Shown here: in pieces, positions 25,282 to 33,899 of the stretch
Numbering within the stretch: position 1 is the stretch's first letter
Layout of the letters: the number at the start of each line of letters is the position of its first letter
Assembly: GCA_963720775.1 (NCBI GenBank)
Contig: CAVRGR010000001.1
Location: 248,001 to 312,000, forward strand
Source: JAENVT01 sp963720775
Lineage (GTDB): Bacteria; Actinomycetota; Acidimicrobiia; Acidimicrobiales; Ilumatobacteraceae
Length of the DNA: 64,000 bases
Direction of reading: 5' to 3'
Program-made: the position numbers and the translations under genes
The notes under the pieces: generated by a model
Database searches by the model: none
What the model was told of the DNA's origin: nothing
The model's input: the letters and a program-made list of their open reading frames with translations, nothing else

Positions 25282-27162
25282 ATGACCGCACACAGGGTGT
25301 CTCGAATCCGCGTTCGTCTGGGGATGGTTCTGCCGTCGTGCTGAGCGCGGTCGGCGTGGTGGCAGCACCGACGGGAGTGTCGGCCGCGCCATGGACGATC
25401 AGCGCGCTGTCGAGTGGGACCACGCCGGCCCAACTGGCGTCGACGCTGGTCGGTCCCGGGATCACGGTCAACAGCGCCGCGTTCACCGGCGACACCAGCG
25501 CGGCCGGACTGTTCAACGATCCCGCGGCGTCGGTTGGCTTGGCCTCGGGCATCGTCCTCTCGAGTGGACACGCCAGTGATGTGATCGGGCCCAACACGGT
25601 CGGCAACAGCGGCGTTAGCCTCGGCACGCCTGGCGACCCCGCTCTCGACACGCTGAGCGGACAGACAACCCAGGACGCCGCCAGCCTGACCGTCAACTTC
25701 ACACCCACGAACCCCCAGCTCGCCATCAACTACGTGTTTGCATCGGAGGAGTACGAGGAGTACGTCGACACCGAGTTCAACGACGTCTTCGGGTTCTTCG
25801 TGAACGGGGTCAACTGCGCGCTCACGCCGGGCACCAACAACCCGATCACGATCAACACCGTCAATCAGCACAGCAACTCGCTCTTCTACGTCCCGAACCT
25901 TGACGGCACCTACGACACCCAGTTCGACGGGTTCACCGTGGTGCTGACATGTCGCGTGGCGGTCAACCCCGGTGTGCCGAACACGTTGCGCTTGGTCATT
26001 GCCGACGCGAGCGACGGCATCCTCGACTCCGGAGTGTTCCTCCAGGCCAACGGTGTCTCGTCGAACCCGATCGGGCCGTTGCAGCCGATCACGCCGAACC
26101 GCCTGCTCGACACCCGCCTGCAGGTTGCGACCACCAGCGCCCACACGCAGTCGATCGTGCCGGGGGGCACCTCGATCAGCCTCAAGGTGACCGGCGGCGA
26201 GGTACCCGAGACAGCGCTCGCTGTGGCGCTGAACGTCACCGCGGTTGATGGCGCGGGAGCCGGCTTCCTCACGATCTTTCCGGACGGTGGGCAGCAACCC
26301 GGCACGTCGAGTGTGAACTTCTCACCGGGTGCGGCGTCGCCGAACAGCGTGATGGCGAAGGTCGGCGCCGGTGGTCGTATCCGCATCTTCGCCAATGTCA
26401 GTGTCAACGTGATCGTCGACGTCTTCGGCTGGTTCGGCCCGGGTGGCAACGCCCGGCTCTTCACCGTCGTGCCGAACCGAGTGCTCGACACGCGCGACAG
26501 CGGCACACCGGTGGGGTTCTCTGCAGACGATCGATGTCCAGATCGCTGGAACTGAGCGGGTGCCGACAGGAGCGTCCGCTGCGGTGCTCAACGTCACAGC
26601 CGTGGGAGCGGTCGGGCCTGGCTACCTCACGGTGTTCCCGTCGGATCGTGACCTGCCACTGGTCTCGAGCGTGAACTTCGAAGCTGGTGTTCCGCGACCG
26701 AACAGCGTGATCGCGCCTCTCGGTCCGGACGGCAAGATCAAGATCTTCGCCAACCAGCAGACTCACGTCGTCGTCGACGTGATGGGCTGGTTCGGCGCGG
26801 CCGGTCAGGCGGAGTACGTCGAGGTCCCGTCCACCCGTTTGCTCGACACCCGTTTGCCCGCGGATACCGGCCCCAAGTTGGCCGCCGGAGGCACGATCCA
26901 CTTGCCGGTCGTCGGCTCGGTCGTGCCGCCCAACGCGAGGTCTGTCGTGCTGAACGTCACGGCCACCGCACCGGACGCCGCAGGTTTCTTGACGGTGTAC
27001 CCCGGCGGTGCGGCTCGCCCGCTTTCGTCGAACCTGAACTACGTCAAAGGCCAAACGATCCCGAATGCTGTGATCGTCGGTCTCGGCCCGACTGGCACTG
27101 TCGACATCTTCTCCCTCGCCTCGACGCACGTCGTCGTCGACGTGGTCGGCTACTTCGCCTAG
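25282..27162 (+). pseudogene. Secreted surface protein: choice-of-anchor-L domain plus three surface repeats, two frameshifts
   Basis: The start ATG at 25282 has a strong ribosome binding site (GGGAGGGACGG) and begins a signal peptide, but that frame stops at 25342. The signal peptide's hydrophobic part (VVLSAVGVVAAPTGVSA) continues in another frame from about 25335. A second shift lies in GGGG at 26512-26516, after which the protein continues to 27162. One missing base at the first and one extra at the second would restore ~626 residues. Domains: a choice-of-anchor-L domain (FASEEYEEYVDTEFNDVFGF), then three ~110-residue repeats, each with LDTR, NVTA, a Gly-rich turn and VVDVxGWF. Either a decayed gene or sequencing error. 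Confidence 0.75.
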
Positions 27163-27205
27163 CGATCAGAACAGGTTCACGCCCTCGCTCTACGCGGCCT
27201 CAGGT

Positions 27206-28210
27206 CTACCGAGCGGGCTGCGTCCGCAGCGTGTCCCGCAGCGCCTCCAGGCCCGAGAAGCGGGGTGTCCAGCCGAGCTCAGTGCGGGCCAGCGTCGTGT
27301 CCATGATCGCTGGATGACTGAGTGCCTCGACCCATTCCGCTGTCGCCGGGAGGAATGGCAGCCGTGCCAGAGCGCGTGCCGTTGCATACGTCGGCCGCGC
27401 CGGAACCGCTATCGGGATGAAGCCGAGCTCGCGGGCCACATCCAGAGCGCTGAGCACCCCTTCACCAGCGATGTTGTAAGCGCCCGGAGGACCCGCGCCT
27501 ACGACGCATTGCAGAAGCGCCCTGCCGACGTCGTCGGCGTGAACGAACTGCATCGCAACGTCAGGTACGAGCGCTGGGATCGGGACCGGCAATCGGCCGA
27601 GCCGGCCCGATAGTCGTCGGGCGAGCCCAGCCAGGGGACCAGGTGCGAGGTCCTTGGCACCCATGGTGTGCGGGCCGAGCACGATGCACGGCCGGAGCAC
27701 GTAGAGCGCGATGTCGGGATGCGCCGCTGCCTCGCCGCGAAGAAACTCCTCCAGCTCCGCCTTTTCCTGGGCGTAGTGGAGCCGGTCGGCCGGTCGGGTG
27801 GGCCAGTCTTCGCGCATTCCGACCGGGTTGTCGCGGTGGAAGCCGTAGGCCGCCACGGACGATGCATACACGAATCGTCGCGCGCCTGCCGCGGCTGCGG
27901 CGCGGAAGGCGTTGACCGTGCCGTCGATGTTGATGGCCCGTGTGGTCTCGCTTCTTCTTCCGACGATGAGGAACGCCAGATGCACGACGACGTCGACGTC
28001 GCTGAATGCCGACGTGAGCGCGTCGGGATTGCGCACGTCGCCGCACCGATACTCCATCTTCGACCAGCCTTGGGCGGCGGCGTCGAAGGGACGGCGGGCG
28101 ATGCCGACGACTCGCGACACTCGATCGTCTGCTTGCAGCAAAGGCATCAGTCCGAAGCCGAAGGTGCCTGTCGGACCGGTGACGGCCACGGTCAGATCTG
28201 TATCGCTCAT
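27206..28210 (-). CDS. NAD(P)-dependent epimerase/dehydratase (extended SDR)
   Basis: A 334-residue Rossmann-fold protein. The nucleotide-binding TGPTGTFGFGL is at the N-terminus. VVHLAFLIVG and SSVAAYGFH (catalytic Ser region) are followed by HYAQEKAELE (Tyr-x3-Lys as YAQEK). These indicate the extended short-chain dehydrogenase family acting on nucleotide sugars or similar. It converges with the surface-protein gene and lies 36 bases downstream of the methyltransferase gene on the same strand, probably in one transcript. The substrate is not identifiable. Confidence 0.87.
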   Translation of the reverse strand: MSDTDLTVAVTGPTGTFGFGLMPLLQADDRVSRVVGIARRPFDAAAQGWSKMEYRCGDVRNPDALTSAFSDVDVVVHLAFLIVGRRSETTRAINIDGTVNAFRAAAAAGARRFVYASSVAAYGFHRDNPVGMREDWPTRPADRLHYAQEKAELEEFLRGEAAAHPDIALYVLRPCIVLGPHTMGAKDLAPGPLAGLARRLSGRLGRLPVPIPALVPDVAMQFVHADDVGRALLQCVVGAGPPGAYNIAGEGVLSALDVARELGFIPIAVPARPTYATARALARLPFLPATAEWVEALSHPAIMDTTLARTELGWTPRFSGLEALRDTLRTQPAR

Positions 28211-28246
28211 CCGGGTCGTGACCCTATCGACGCATCGACAATTCGT

Positions 28247-28894
28247 TCACCGGTCGGCGCGAACCACCTTCGCGGGGCGGTCGCCCATCGAGTCCGTGGA
28301 ACCCTCGGCACCGGCGAAGCCTGCTGCCAAGAGCTTCGCTGCCACGACGGCGGGGTCGATCTGGGCGAAGTGTCGGGCCCGGTCGGCACCTCGTCGTTGC
28401 ATGTGAGCGAAGGAGGGGTGCGTCGGAGCGTCGAAGTCTTCGTCGACCAGCAGCAGCCGCCCACCGGGTCGGAGCACCCGTGCCAGTTCACGGATTGCCG
28501 CATCGAGATCGGTCCAGTGGTGCATGGTGTTGACCGTCCACAACGCGTCGATGCTTTGATCCTCGGCGGGGATCGACTCGGCGGAACCATCGACTACGCG
28601 GATCGCGGCGCGGCCGCGCTGACCGAGCCGGCGCACTTCGAGGATGTGTCGCATGTACGGCGTCGGGTCGACCGCCAGCACCGAAGCTCCAGTCTTCGCG
28701 GCAAGCACGGCGGCTGGGCCCATGCCGGCACCCACATCCACGACGAGCTCACCCGGCTGTGGTGCGACGGCCCGAACGACCGCTCGGCTCACCGGCGAGC
28801 GCCACATCTTCGGGAGCATCTTCATGTAACGCACGAAGCCACGCAGTCCGCGGTCGTGGTCGTGGCCGTGCCCGGCGTGATCGTGCTGACTCAT
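28247..28894 (-). CDS. Class I SAM-dependent methyltransferase with His-rich N-terminus
   Basis: A 215-residue methyltransferase. SAM-binding motif I is VVDVGAGMGPAAV and LAVDPTPYM is motif II. A later block around ALWTVNTMHHWTDL leads into RVLRPGGRLLLVDED, as in UbiE/Methyltransf_11 proteins. The N-terminus is odd: five His, alternating with Asp and Gly, lie in the first 14 residues (HDHAGHGHDHD), suggesting metal binding. It is upstream of the epimerase in the same direction. Acceptor unknown. Confidence 0.88.
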   Translation of the reverse strand: MSQHDHAGHGHDHDRGLRGFVRYMKMLPKMWRSPVSRAVVRAVAPQPGELVVDVGAGMGPAAVLAAKTGASVLAVDPTPYMRHILEVRRLGQRGRAAIRVVDGSAESIPAEDQSIDALWTVNTMHHWTDLDAAIRELARVLRPGGRLLLVDEDFDAPTHPSFAHMQRRGADRARHFAQIDPAVVAAKLLAAGFAGAEGSTDSMGDRPAKVVRADR

Positions 28895-29088
28895 CGCTCG
28901 AGGAGGCTAACTCGCTCGCTGCTCAGGCGGTGGCAGAGCCTCGCTAGCGCCGACTGGCCGACTTCGGGCCCCACCAGAAATGAGGAGATCTCCCGATGGT
29001 GCGATGCGCAGTGCATCCGTACTGTCGATCCCACCGTGACGCTGGGTCGCGGCGGCGCAGGAGCGCCACGAACACCAAGGAGACAGAC

Positions 29089-29361
29089 ATGATGCTGGCA
29101 ACTACCCAGGTCGAGGATTTCGACCAGTTCTTGAAGATCTTCTCGACCACGGGGGCCGAGAAGCGCAGGCAGCACGGTTCCAAGGGAGCGACCGTCTTTC
29201 GCGATCCCACGGAAGCGGACCGCGTCTGGGTGCTCTTCGACTGGAATGCCGAGGGCTGGCAGGCCTTCGTCTCCGACCCCGAGGTCCCGGCGATCCTGCA
29301 CGAGGCCGGGCACAAGGGCAAGCCCCAGCCGGCCGCACTCGGCGGTCAGTACGACGCCTAG
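29089..29361 (+). CDS. Small dimeric alpha/beta-barrel-like protein (90 aa)
   Basis: A 90-residue soluble protein, start ATG 29089 with AAGGAGA at 29077-29083. The pattern (TTQVEDFDQFLKIF, then VWVLFDWNAEGWQAFVSDPE) resembles the antibiotic-biosynthesis-monooxygenase/DUF fold, in which a helix follows an N-terminal strand and a WVLFDW strand leads to a helix. No catalytic residue can be assigned. It stands alone between genes on the other strand. Confidence 0.7.
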   Translation: MMLATTQVEDFDQFLKIFSTTGAEKRRQHGSKGATVFRDPTEADRVWVLFDWNAEGWQAFVSDPEVPAILHEAGHKGKPQPAALGGQYDA

Positions 29362-29509
29362 CAGCAGGCTGACTTCGTCAGCGCGTAGATGTCGGGGATC
29401 GGCCGTTGGGTCGATCCCCGGCTCGCGTCAGGGCGTCGTCGGTCCACCAGCTGCCGAGGCAGCAGCGATGTCCTGCCGGTTCTGACCGTCCCACCACCTG
29501 TCGGCGAGC

Positions 29510-30670
29510 TCAGGCCCGGCGGTATCGGTAGGGGACGTTCTTCAGCCCGACCATCCAATAGGCGGCGCTCGGTGCACCGACCTGAGCGGCTACGTCTTCG
29601 ACCGCGATCTGCTCGTCACCATCGCAGCCGATGACAGTGACCAAGTCGCCCACCGACGCGTCGCCGATCCCCGTGAGGTCGATGACGGTGTACTCGGCGG
29701 AGACTCCCAACACTGCGCAGCGACGACCATGGCACAGCATGAACGCCTCACCGGACCCCGGACCCTGGCGGTACCCGTTGTCCATGCCGAACAGGATCAC
29801 GCCGACCGTTGCATCGTGATCCAGCCCGCTCGGACCGGCGCCGGGAAGATCGTCACCCACGCGCCGCCGTCCGATGTGGATGAGCTGAGCCCGAAGTGAA
29901 CGAAGCGCCTTGCGGAAGCCGAGCGCCTCAGCACGGGCGCCGCTGATCGGATGCAGCCCGAACGTGAGATGGCCGGGCGAGATCGTGTTGAGTCCGTCCG
30001 GAACACTGCGCGAGAACACCGAACTCGCTGCAGCCTGGGCAAATTCGATCGTGATGCCATGCTCGATCTCGACCATGCGAACGACTTCGGCGAATGCCTG
30101 GAGCCGCCTGCGAGACCACGCCTCGCCGGCGTCATTGGAGAACGGGATGTGGGTGTACATCCCCTCGAGGTGAAGGCCGGGCGTCGCCAGGACATCCCGT
30201 ACGAACGCGGCGCACTCGTCGATCCGCACGCCGAGCCGGCCCATGCCCGCGTCGACTTTCACGTGGACTTTGATCGGTTTGCCTGGTCGCGCTGCCGCGG
30301 CCACGGCCAGCACCCCGAGATGGTCGTAGATCGTCGGCGTGAGCCAGTGCTCGATCAGAAACGAGTTGCCGGCGGGGAGTTGAGCGCCGTAGAGCAGGAT
30401 CGGCAGCGTGACGCCTGCGGCGCGCGCGGCCACGGCGTCATCGACGTTCGCGGTTGCCAGACCATCGACGCCGAGCCGTTCCAGGTGGCGGCTGACCTCG
30501 ACCACCCCATGTCCGTACGCGTTGGCCTTGACGGGCATCAGCAACTTCACCCTTCGCCCAGCGTTCGTCCGAATCAGGGCCACGTTGTGGGTGATCGCGT
30601 CGAGATCGATCTCCGCCCAGACCGGTCGCGCTGCTTCGTGGCCCACCGCCTGCGCCAGTGTGCTCGTCAT
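29510..30670 (-). CDS. Alanine racemase-like PLP protein lacking the catalytic tyrosine
   Basis: A 386-residue fold-type III PLP protein of alanine racemase length. The cofactor lysine is present in PVKANAYGHG. KVDAGMGRLGVR and GMYTHIPFSND also match. But the block normally reading VSYGxTY, with the tyrosine acting as second base (Tyr265 in Geobacillus Alr), aligns with DLPGAGP. GYADG is GMDNG and the GRxCMDQ block is GVSAEYT. The C-terminal Tyr (AAYWMV) is kept. This suggests a changed reaction or substrate. The ATG at 30670 overlaps the dioxygenase stop as ATGA, so the two are coupled. Alternatives are an amino-acid racemase with another base or a non-racemase PLP enzyme. Confidence 0.85.
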   Translation of the reverse strand: MTSTLAQAVGHEAARPVWAEIDLDAITHNVALIRTNAGRRVKLLMPVKANAYGHGVVEVSRHLERLGVDGLATANVDDAVAARAAGVTLPILLYGAQLPAGNSFLIEHWLTPTIYDHLGVLAVAAAARPGKPIKVHVKVDAGMGRLGVRIDECAAFVRDVLATPGLHLEGMYTHIPFSNDAGEAWSRRRLQAFAEVVRMVEIEHGITIEFAQAAASSVFSRSVPDGLNTISPGHLTFGLHPISGARAEALGFRKALRSLRAQLIHIGRRRVGDDLPGAGPSGLDHDATVGVILFGMDNGYRQGPGSGEAFMLCHGRRCAVLGVSAEYTVIDLTGIGDASVGDLVTVIGCDGDEQIAVEDVAAQVGAPSAAYWMVGLKNVPYRYRRA

Positions 30671-31446
30671 CCGGCGAACTCGATGAGGCATGACGCAGCC
30701 ATGGGAACGAGCGCGGTGGCGTCGCGGTCGTCGTCGACGATGTGTCGTGGCCGAACGCTCGGACTGGTCGCCTTGTTCGACAACGCGTTGAACGTGACCG
30801 TGATCATGCGCCGCGGCCACGGCGACATGTTGGCCGTCGACCCGTGCAGGGTGTTGACGTTCATGAAGATGACCGAGCCCGCCGGCCCTGTCGGAGCGAC
30901 GACCCCGCCTTCGCTCACCTGTTGCTTGATCGTGTCGGTGTCGGCGTAACGAAACGAGTACGACGTTCCGCCGTCGGAGACTTCGGGGGTGGGGGCGACG
31001 TGGCGATGTGAACCAGGTACCAGCATCAACGGGCCGTTCGTGGTCAAGACCTCGTCGAGGAAGATCAGTGTGTTGACCATCCGCGGCTCGGAAATGTGGT
31101 CGTCCTCGCGATAGCCCGGGTAGTCCTGGTGCCAGAACCATGCGTCACCCGTGAATGCTGCCTTGCAGTTCACGCCGAGTTGGAAGACGTAGACGTCGTC
31201 GTCGAGCAAGGTCCGTGCCGCCTCGAGCAGCACCGGGTGATGAACCAGATGGTCGTAGACCACCGAGCGATGATGCAGGTTGGCAATCGTTCGCACCGTG
31301 ACGCCGTCACGTTCGAGAATGAACCGGTCGTCGCGAGGCTCCTCGACGAGAACGCGATCGAGCTCGGCGATCAGGACGTCGATCTCGGAAACGTCGAGAA
31401 GCGCCGGGCAGAAAACAAACCCGCTGGTCTCGTACTCGGACTTCAT
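30667..31446 (-). CDS. PhyH-type Fe(II)/2-oxoglutarate dioxygenase
   Basis: A 259-residue dioxygenase of the phytanoyl-CoA/ectoine hydroxylase family. The iron ligands appear as WHQDYPGY (His-x-Asp) and the distal His in NVNTLHGSTAN. The following SPWPRRMITVTFN supplies the 2-oxoglutarate-binding Arg. NTLIFLDEVLTTNGPLMLVPGSHR is the expected region between them (Pro-Gly-Ser-His). These enzymes hydroxylate free amino acids, ectoine or lipids. Coupling to an Alr-like protein points to an amino acid substrate; that is inference. An upstream promoter is not obvious. Confidence 0.9.
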   Translation of the reverse strand: MKSEYETSGFVFCPALLDVSEIDVLIAELDRVLVEEPRDDRFILERDGVTVRTIANLHHRSVVYDHLVHHPVLLEAARTLLDDDVYVFQLGVNCKAAFTGDAWFWHQDYPGYREDDHISEPRMVNTLIFLDEVLTTNGPLMLVPGSHRHVAPTPEVSDGGTSYSFRYADTDTIKQQVSEGGVVAPTGPAGSVIFMNVNTLHGSTANMSPWPRRMITVTFNALSNKATSPSVRPRHIVDDDRDATALVPMAASCLIEFAG

Positions 31447-31483
31447 TCGGGCAGACTATTGCCGCCCGCCTTCCTCGGCGTCG

Positions 31484-31798
31484 TCAGTCGAGCGCGAAGA
31501 GGTGGTCGACGCCGACGGCCTCGACGACGCGCCGCAGCGCTTCCGAGGTGTGAACATGCAGCGGACCGCCGGCGATGACGTTCCTTCGTGCCGCCTCGGT
31601 CAAGACAGCCAGACCGGCACTGTCGATGTACTCGACATCAGCGCAGTCGACGTACACATGGTCGTTGGGACCCAGTGCTTCGAATGCCGCACGCAGCGAT
31701 GGCGCAACTTCCGTGTCAAGAGCACCTCGTACGACGATCACGGTCACGTCGTCAAGACGAAACCCACTGATCTGCAAACCAACATCAAGAACTGACAT
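31484..31798 (-). CDS. STAS domain protein (anti-anti-sigma factor type)
   Basis: A 104-residue single STAS domain. It has VTVIVVRGALDTEVAPSLR and VYVDCADVEYIDSAGLAVL, where the Ser of DSAG is the site phosphorylated by an anti-sigma kinase in SpoIIAA-like proteins. The ATG at 31798 is preceded by AGGAGG, and the 21 upstream in-frame codons are not supported. It would bind an anti-sigma kinase and free a sigma factor; no such partner is adjacent, so the pathway is unknown. Confidence 0.9.
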   Translation of the reverse strand: MSVLDVGLQISGFRLDDVTVIVVRGALDTEVAPSLRAAFEALGPNDHVYVDCADVEYIDSAGLAVLTEAARRNVIAGGPLHVHTSEALRRVVEAVGVDHLFALD

Positions 31799-31884
31799 CT
31801 TTTCCTCCTGGAAACCCGTCACCCGGCCAATCACTGTGACAGGACGGCCACTCCGCGTCAATGAGTCGATCGACCTAGAAATGT

Positions 31885-32307
31885 CTAGGAAAATGCCGCG
31901 GCCGACTGCTCCGAGTCCTCCGAGCCTCGGAAGAAGACGATCTTGCCGTCAGCGAGGCGGAACCAGTGCTGCATGTACATGGCCGCTCGTTTGCCGGTGG
32001 AGTTGACCGTGTATGCCCAGCGGACGGTTGCAACCACGTCGGTCTCGTTCGAGGTGAAGGAAAGGGGCGTGAACTCGGTGATCTCGACGTTCGACCCGAT
32101 CTCCTTGAAGAACCGGGGAACCTCGTCCTTGCCGCGGTAGGTGCCGTACCACGGCACCGACGTGCTGGCGGCCTCGGCCGCCCAGTCGACGTCGTCGGCG
32201 AGCTCTGCCAGAACGCCGTCGACGTCGCCACGGCCGTACGCTGCGTACAAGCGCTGAACGGCTTCTCTGTTGGAGTCGGAACTGTTGGTGGTGGTGGTGG
32301 TGGTCAT
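31885..32307 (-). CDS. SnoaL-like (NTF2 fold) protein
   Basis: A 140-residue NTF2-fold protein. REAVQRLYAAYGRGDVDGVL and VDWAAEAASTSVPWYGTYRGKDEV are typical of SnoaL-like small-molecule-binding or isomerase-like proteins, and the end (RLADGKIVFFRGSED) matches as well. It begins with a run of Thr encoded by ACC repeats (32288-32307). It is divergent from the HD-GYP/LuxR gene with a 66-base gap, so they may share control. Ligand unknown. Confidence 0.85.
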   Translation of the reverse strand: MTTTTTTNSSDSNREAVQRLYAAYGRGDVDGVLAELADDVDWAAEAASTSVPWYGTYRGKDEVPRFFKEIGSNVEITEFTPLSFTSNETDVVATVRWAYTVNSTGKRAAMYMQHWFRLADGKIVFFRGSEDSEQSAAAFS

Positions 32308-32373
32308 GACTCAGATGATGAACGCAACACGCGTTTTCACGCATCGGGAAAACACCCCATCTACGATTGCGCT

Positions 32374-33894
32374 GTGCAGGCCGCAGTAACCCGGGCGGAG
32401 ATCGCCGCATTGCTCGCCGTGGCGCAGGACCATGCGTTCGGTCAGCCCCCAGGGTCGCAACTGCGAGCAACAGTGCTCGGCCAACACCTGGCCAGGGCCG
32501 CGGGCATCGATCGATCCGAGCTGGCGGCCACGTGGTGGACTTCGGCCTTGCGATTCCTCGGCTGTACCGGCCACGCCTTCGAGACAGCCGAGGTGTTCGG
32601 TGACGAGATCGAGTTCCGGGCCGACTCCATGCAGGCCGACCTCGCCAACCCCGTGCACGTGATTCGACTGATGGTCGACCACGCGGGACCGGGTCAGTCG
32701 GGTGTGCGGCGGGCCCGCTCGGTGGTGTCGGTCCTCGCCGGCGGCCGCAAGACCGCAGAGCTCAACTTCCGCATGGCGTGCGAGGTCGCCGACGCCTTTG
32801 CGATTCGGCTCGGCCTCGACGAGCCTGTTCGCGCCGCGCTTGCCTCGACCTTCGAGCGATGGAACGGCCGCGGTCTACCTGCCGGATTGAAGGGCACGGC
32901 GATTCCCCGACCGATGCGGATTGCCCAACTCAGCCAAGAACTGGAGGTGCTCGCCCGGGCAGAAGGCATCGCTGCTGCGCTGGAGATCATCAAAGCTCGG
33001 CGCGGCAAGGCCTACGATCCGGAGCTCGCCGATCTCGTCCTCACCGAGGGTACGGACTGGTGGGACGTCGTCGAATCGGCCGACTCCTGGGATGTGGCGC
33101 TCGCTGCCGCTCCGCCCGTCGCGCCGCTCGACGAAGCTGCCGCGCACGAGTCGTTGCTCGTACTCGCCGACTTCGCCGACCTCAAGTCACCGTGGACGAG
33201 CGGCCATTCGCGCGCTGTTGCGGCGCTTGCCCTCGATGCGTGCGGCACCTTCGCAGAGGCTGCTGCTCTCGTGCACGACCTCGGTTGCGTCGCAGTGCCC
33301 AACACGATCTGGGACAAACCCGGGCCCCTCACACGCGATGAGCGCGATCGCGCCGAGACCCACGCTCTCGTGACTGATCAGCTCCTTCGGCGCGTGCCGT
33401 ACACCGCAGCGCTGGCCGCGGCGGCCTGTGCGGCGCACGAGCGCATCGACGGGTCGGGTTACCACCGCCGGGCCAACGGTGCCCAACTCGACGAAGCCCA
33501 GCGCGTGATCGCCGCCGCGGACTGCTATCAGGCGATGACCTCGGATCGCCCCCACCGCAGCGCGCATTCCGCCGCCGACGCGGCGACCGAACTGCGTTCC
33601 ATGAGCGCCGCCGGCCGCCTCGACGGAGAGGCCGTCGAGCGCGTCCTGGCCGCTGCAGGACACCGGCGTGCGGCACGCCCGCCGCTGCCGGCCGGTCTGA
33701 CGGCTCGCGAGGCCGAAGTGTGTCGGCTCCTGGCCCTTGGCCTCACCACCCGGCAGGTCGCCGATCGGCTCGTGATCTCCGCGAAGACTGCAGACCATCA
33801 CGTGCAGCACATCTACACGAAGATCGGCGTGTCGACGCGCGGTGCGGCAGCCCTGTTCGCGATCGAGAACGGGATCCTCGCCGCAGATACGTGA
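32374..33894 (+). CDS. HD-GYP-like domain protein fused to a LuxR-type HTH
   Basis: About 506 residues from GTG at 32374; no good Shine-Dalgarno is seen. The N-terminal half (residues ~1-190) looks like a degenerate HD-type domain (FRADSMQADLANPVHVIRL, then WNGRGLPAGLKG). Residues ~250-425 form a better HD-GYP: GHSRAVAALALD, LVHDLGCVAVPNTI and HERIDGSGYHR (the GYP part). The final ~65 residues are a LuxR/FixJ helix-turn-helix (LTAREAEVCRLLALGLTTRQ). It may join cyclic dinucleotide or nucleotide hydrolysis or sensing to transcription. The target is unknown. Confidence 0.87.
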   Translation: MQAAVTRAEIAALLAVAQDHAFGQPPGSQLRATVLGQHLARAAGIDRSELAATWWTSALRFLGCTGHAFETAEVFGDEIEFRADSMQADLANPVHVIRLMVDHAGPGQSGVRRARSVVSVLAGGRKTAELNFRMACEVADAFAIRLGLDEPVRAALASTFERWNGRGLPAGLKGTAIPRPMRIAQLSQELEVLARAEGIAAALEIIKARRGKAYDPELADLVLTEGTDWWDVVESADSWDVALAAAPPVAPLDEAAAHESLLVLADFADLKSPWTSGHSRAVAALALDACGTFAEAAALVHDLGCVAVPNTIWDKPGPLTRDERDRAETHALVTDQLLRRVPYTAALAAAACAAHERIDGSGYHRRANGAQLDEAQRVIAAADCYQAMTSDRPHRSAHSAADAATELRSMSAAGRLDGEAVERVLAAAGHRRAARPPLPAGLTAREAEVCRLLALGLTTRQVADRLVISAKTADHHVQHIYTKIGVSTRGAAALFAIENGILAADT

Positions 33895-33899
33895 TCCCG

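Noticed and set aside
29510..31141. Alanine racemase gene starting as far upstream as 31141
   Set aside because: The extra 157 codons are antisense-like Arg/His-rich sequence inside the dioxygenase gene; the ATG at 30670 in ATGA gives the family N-terminus.
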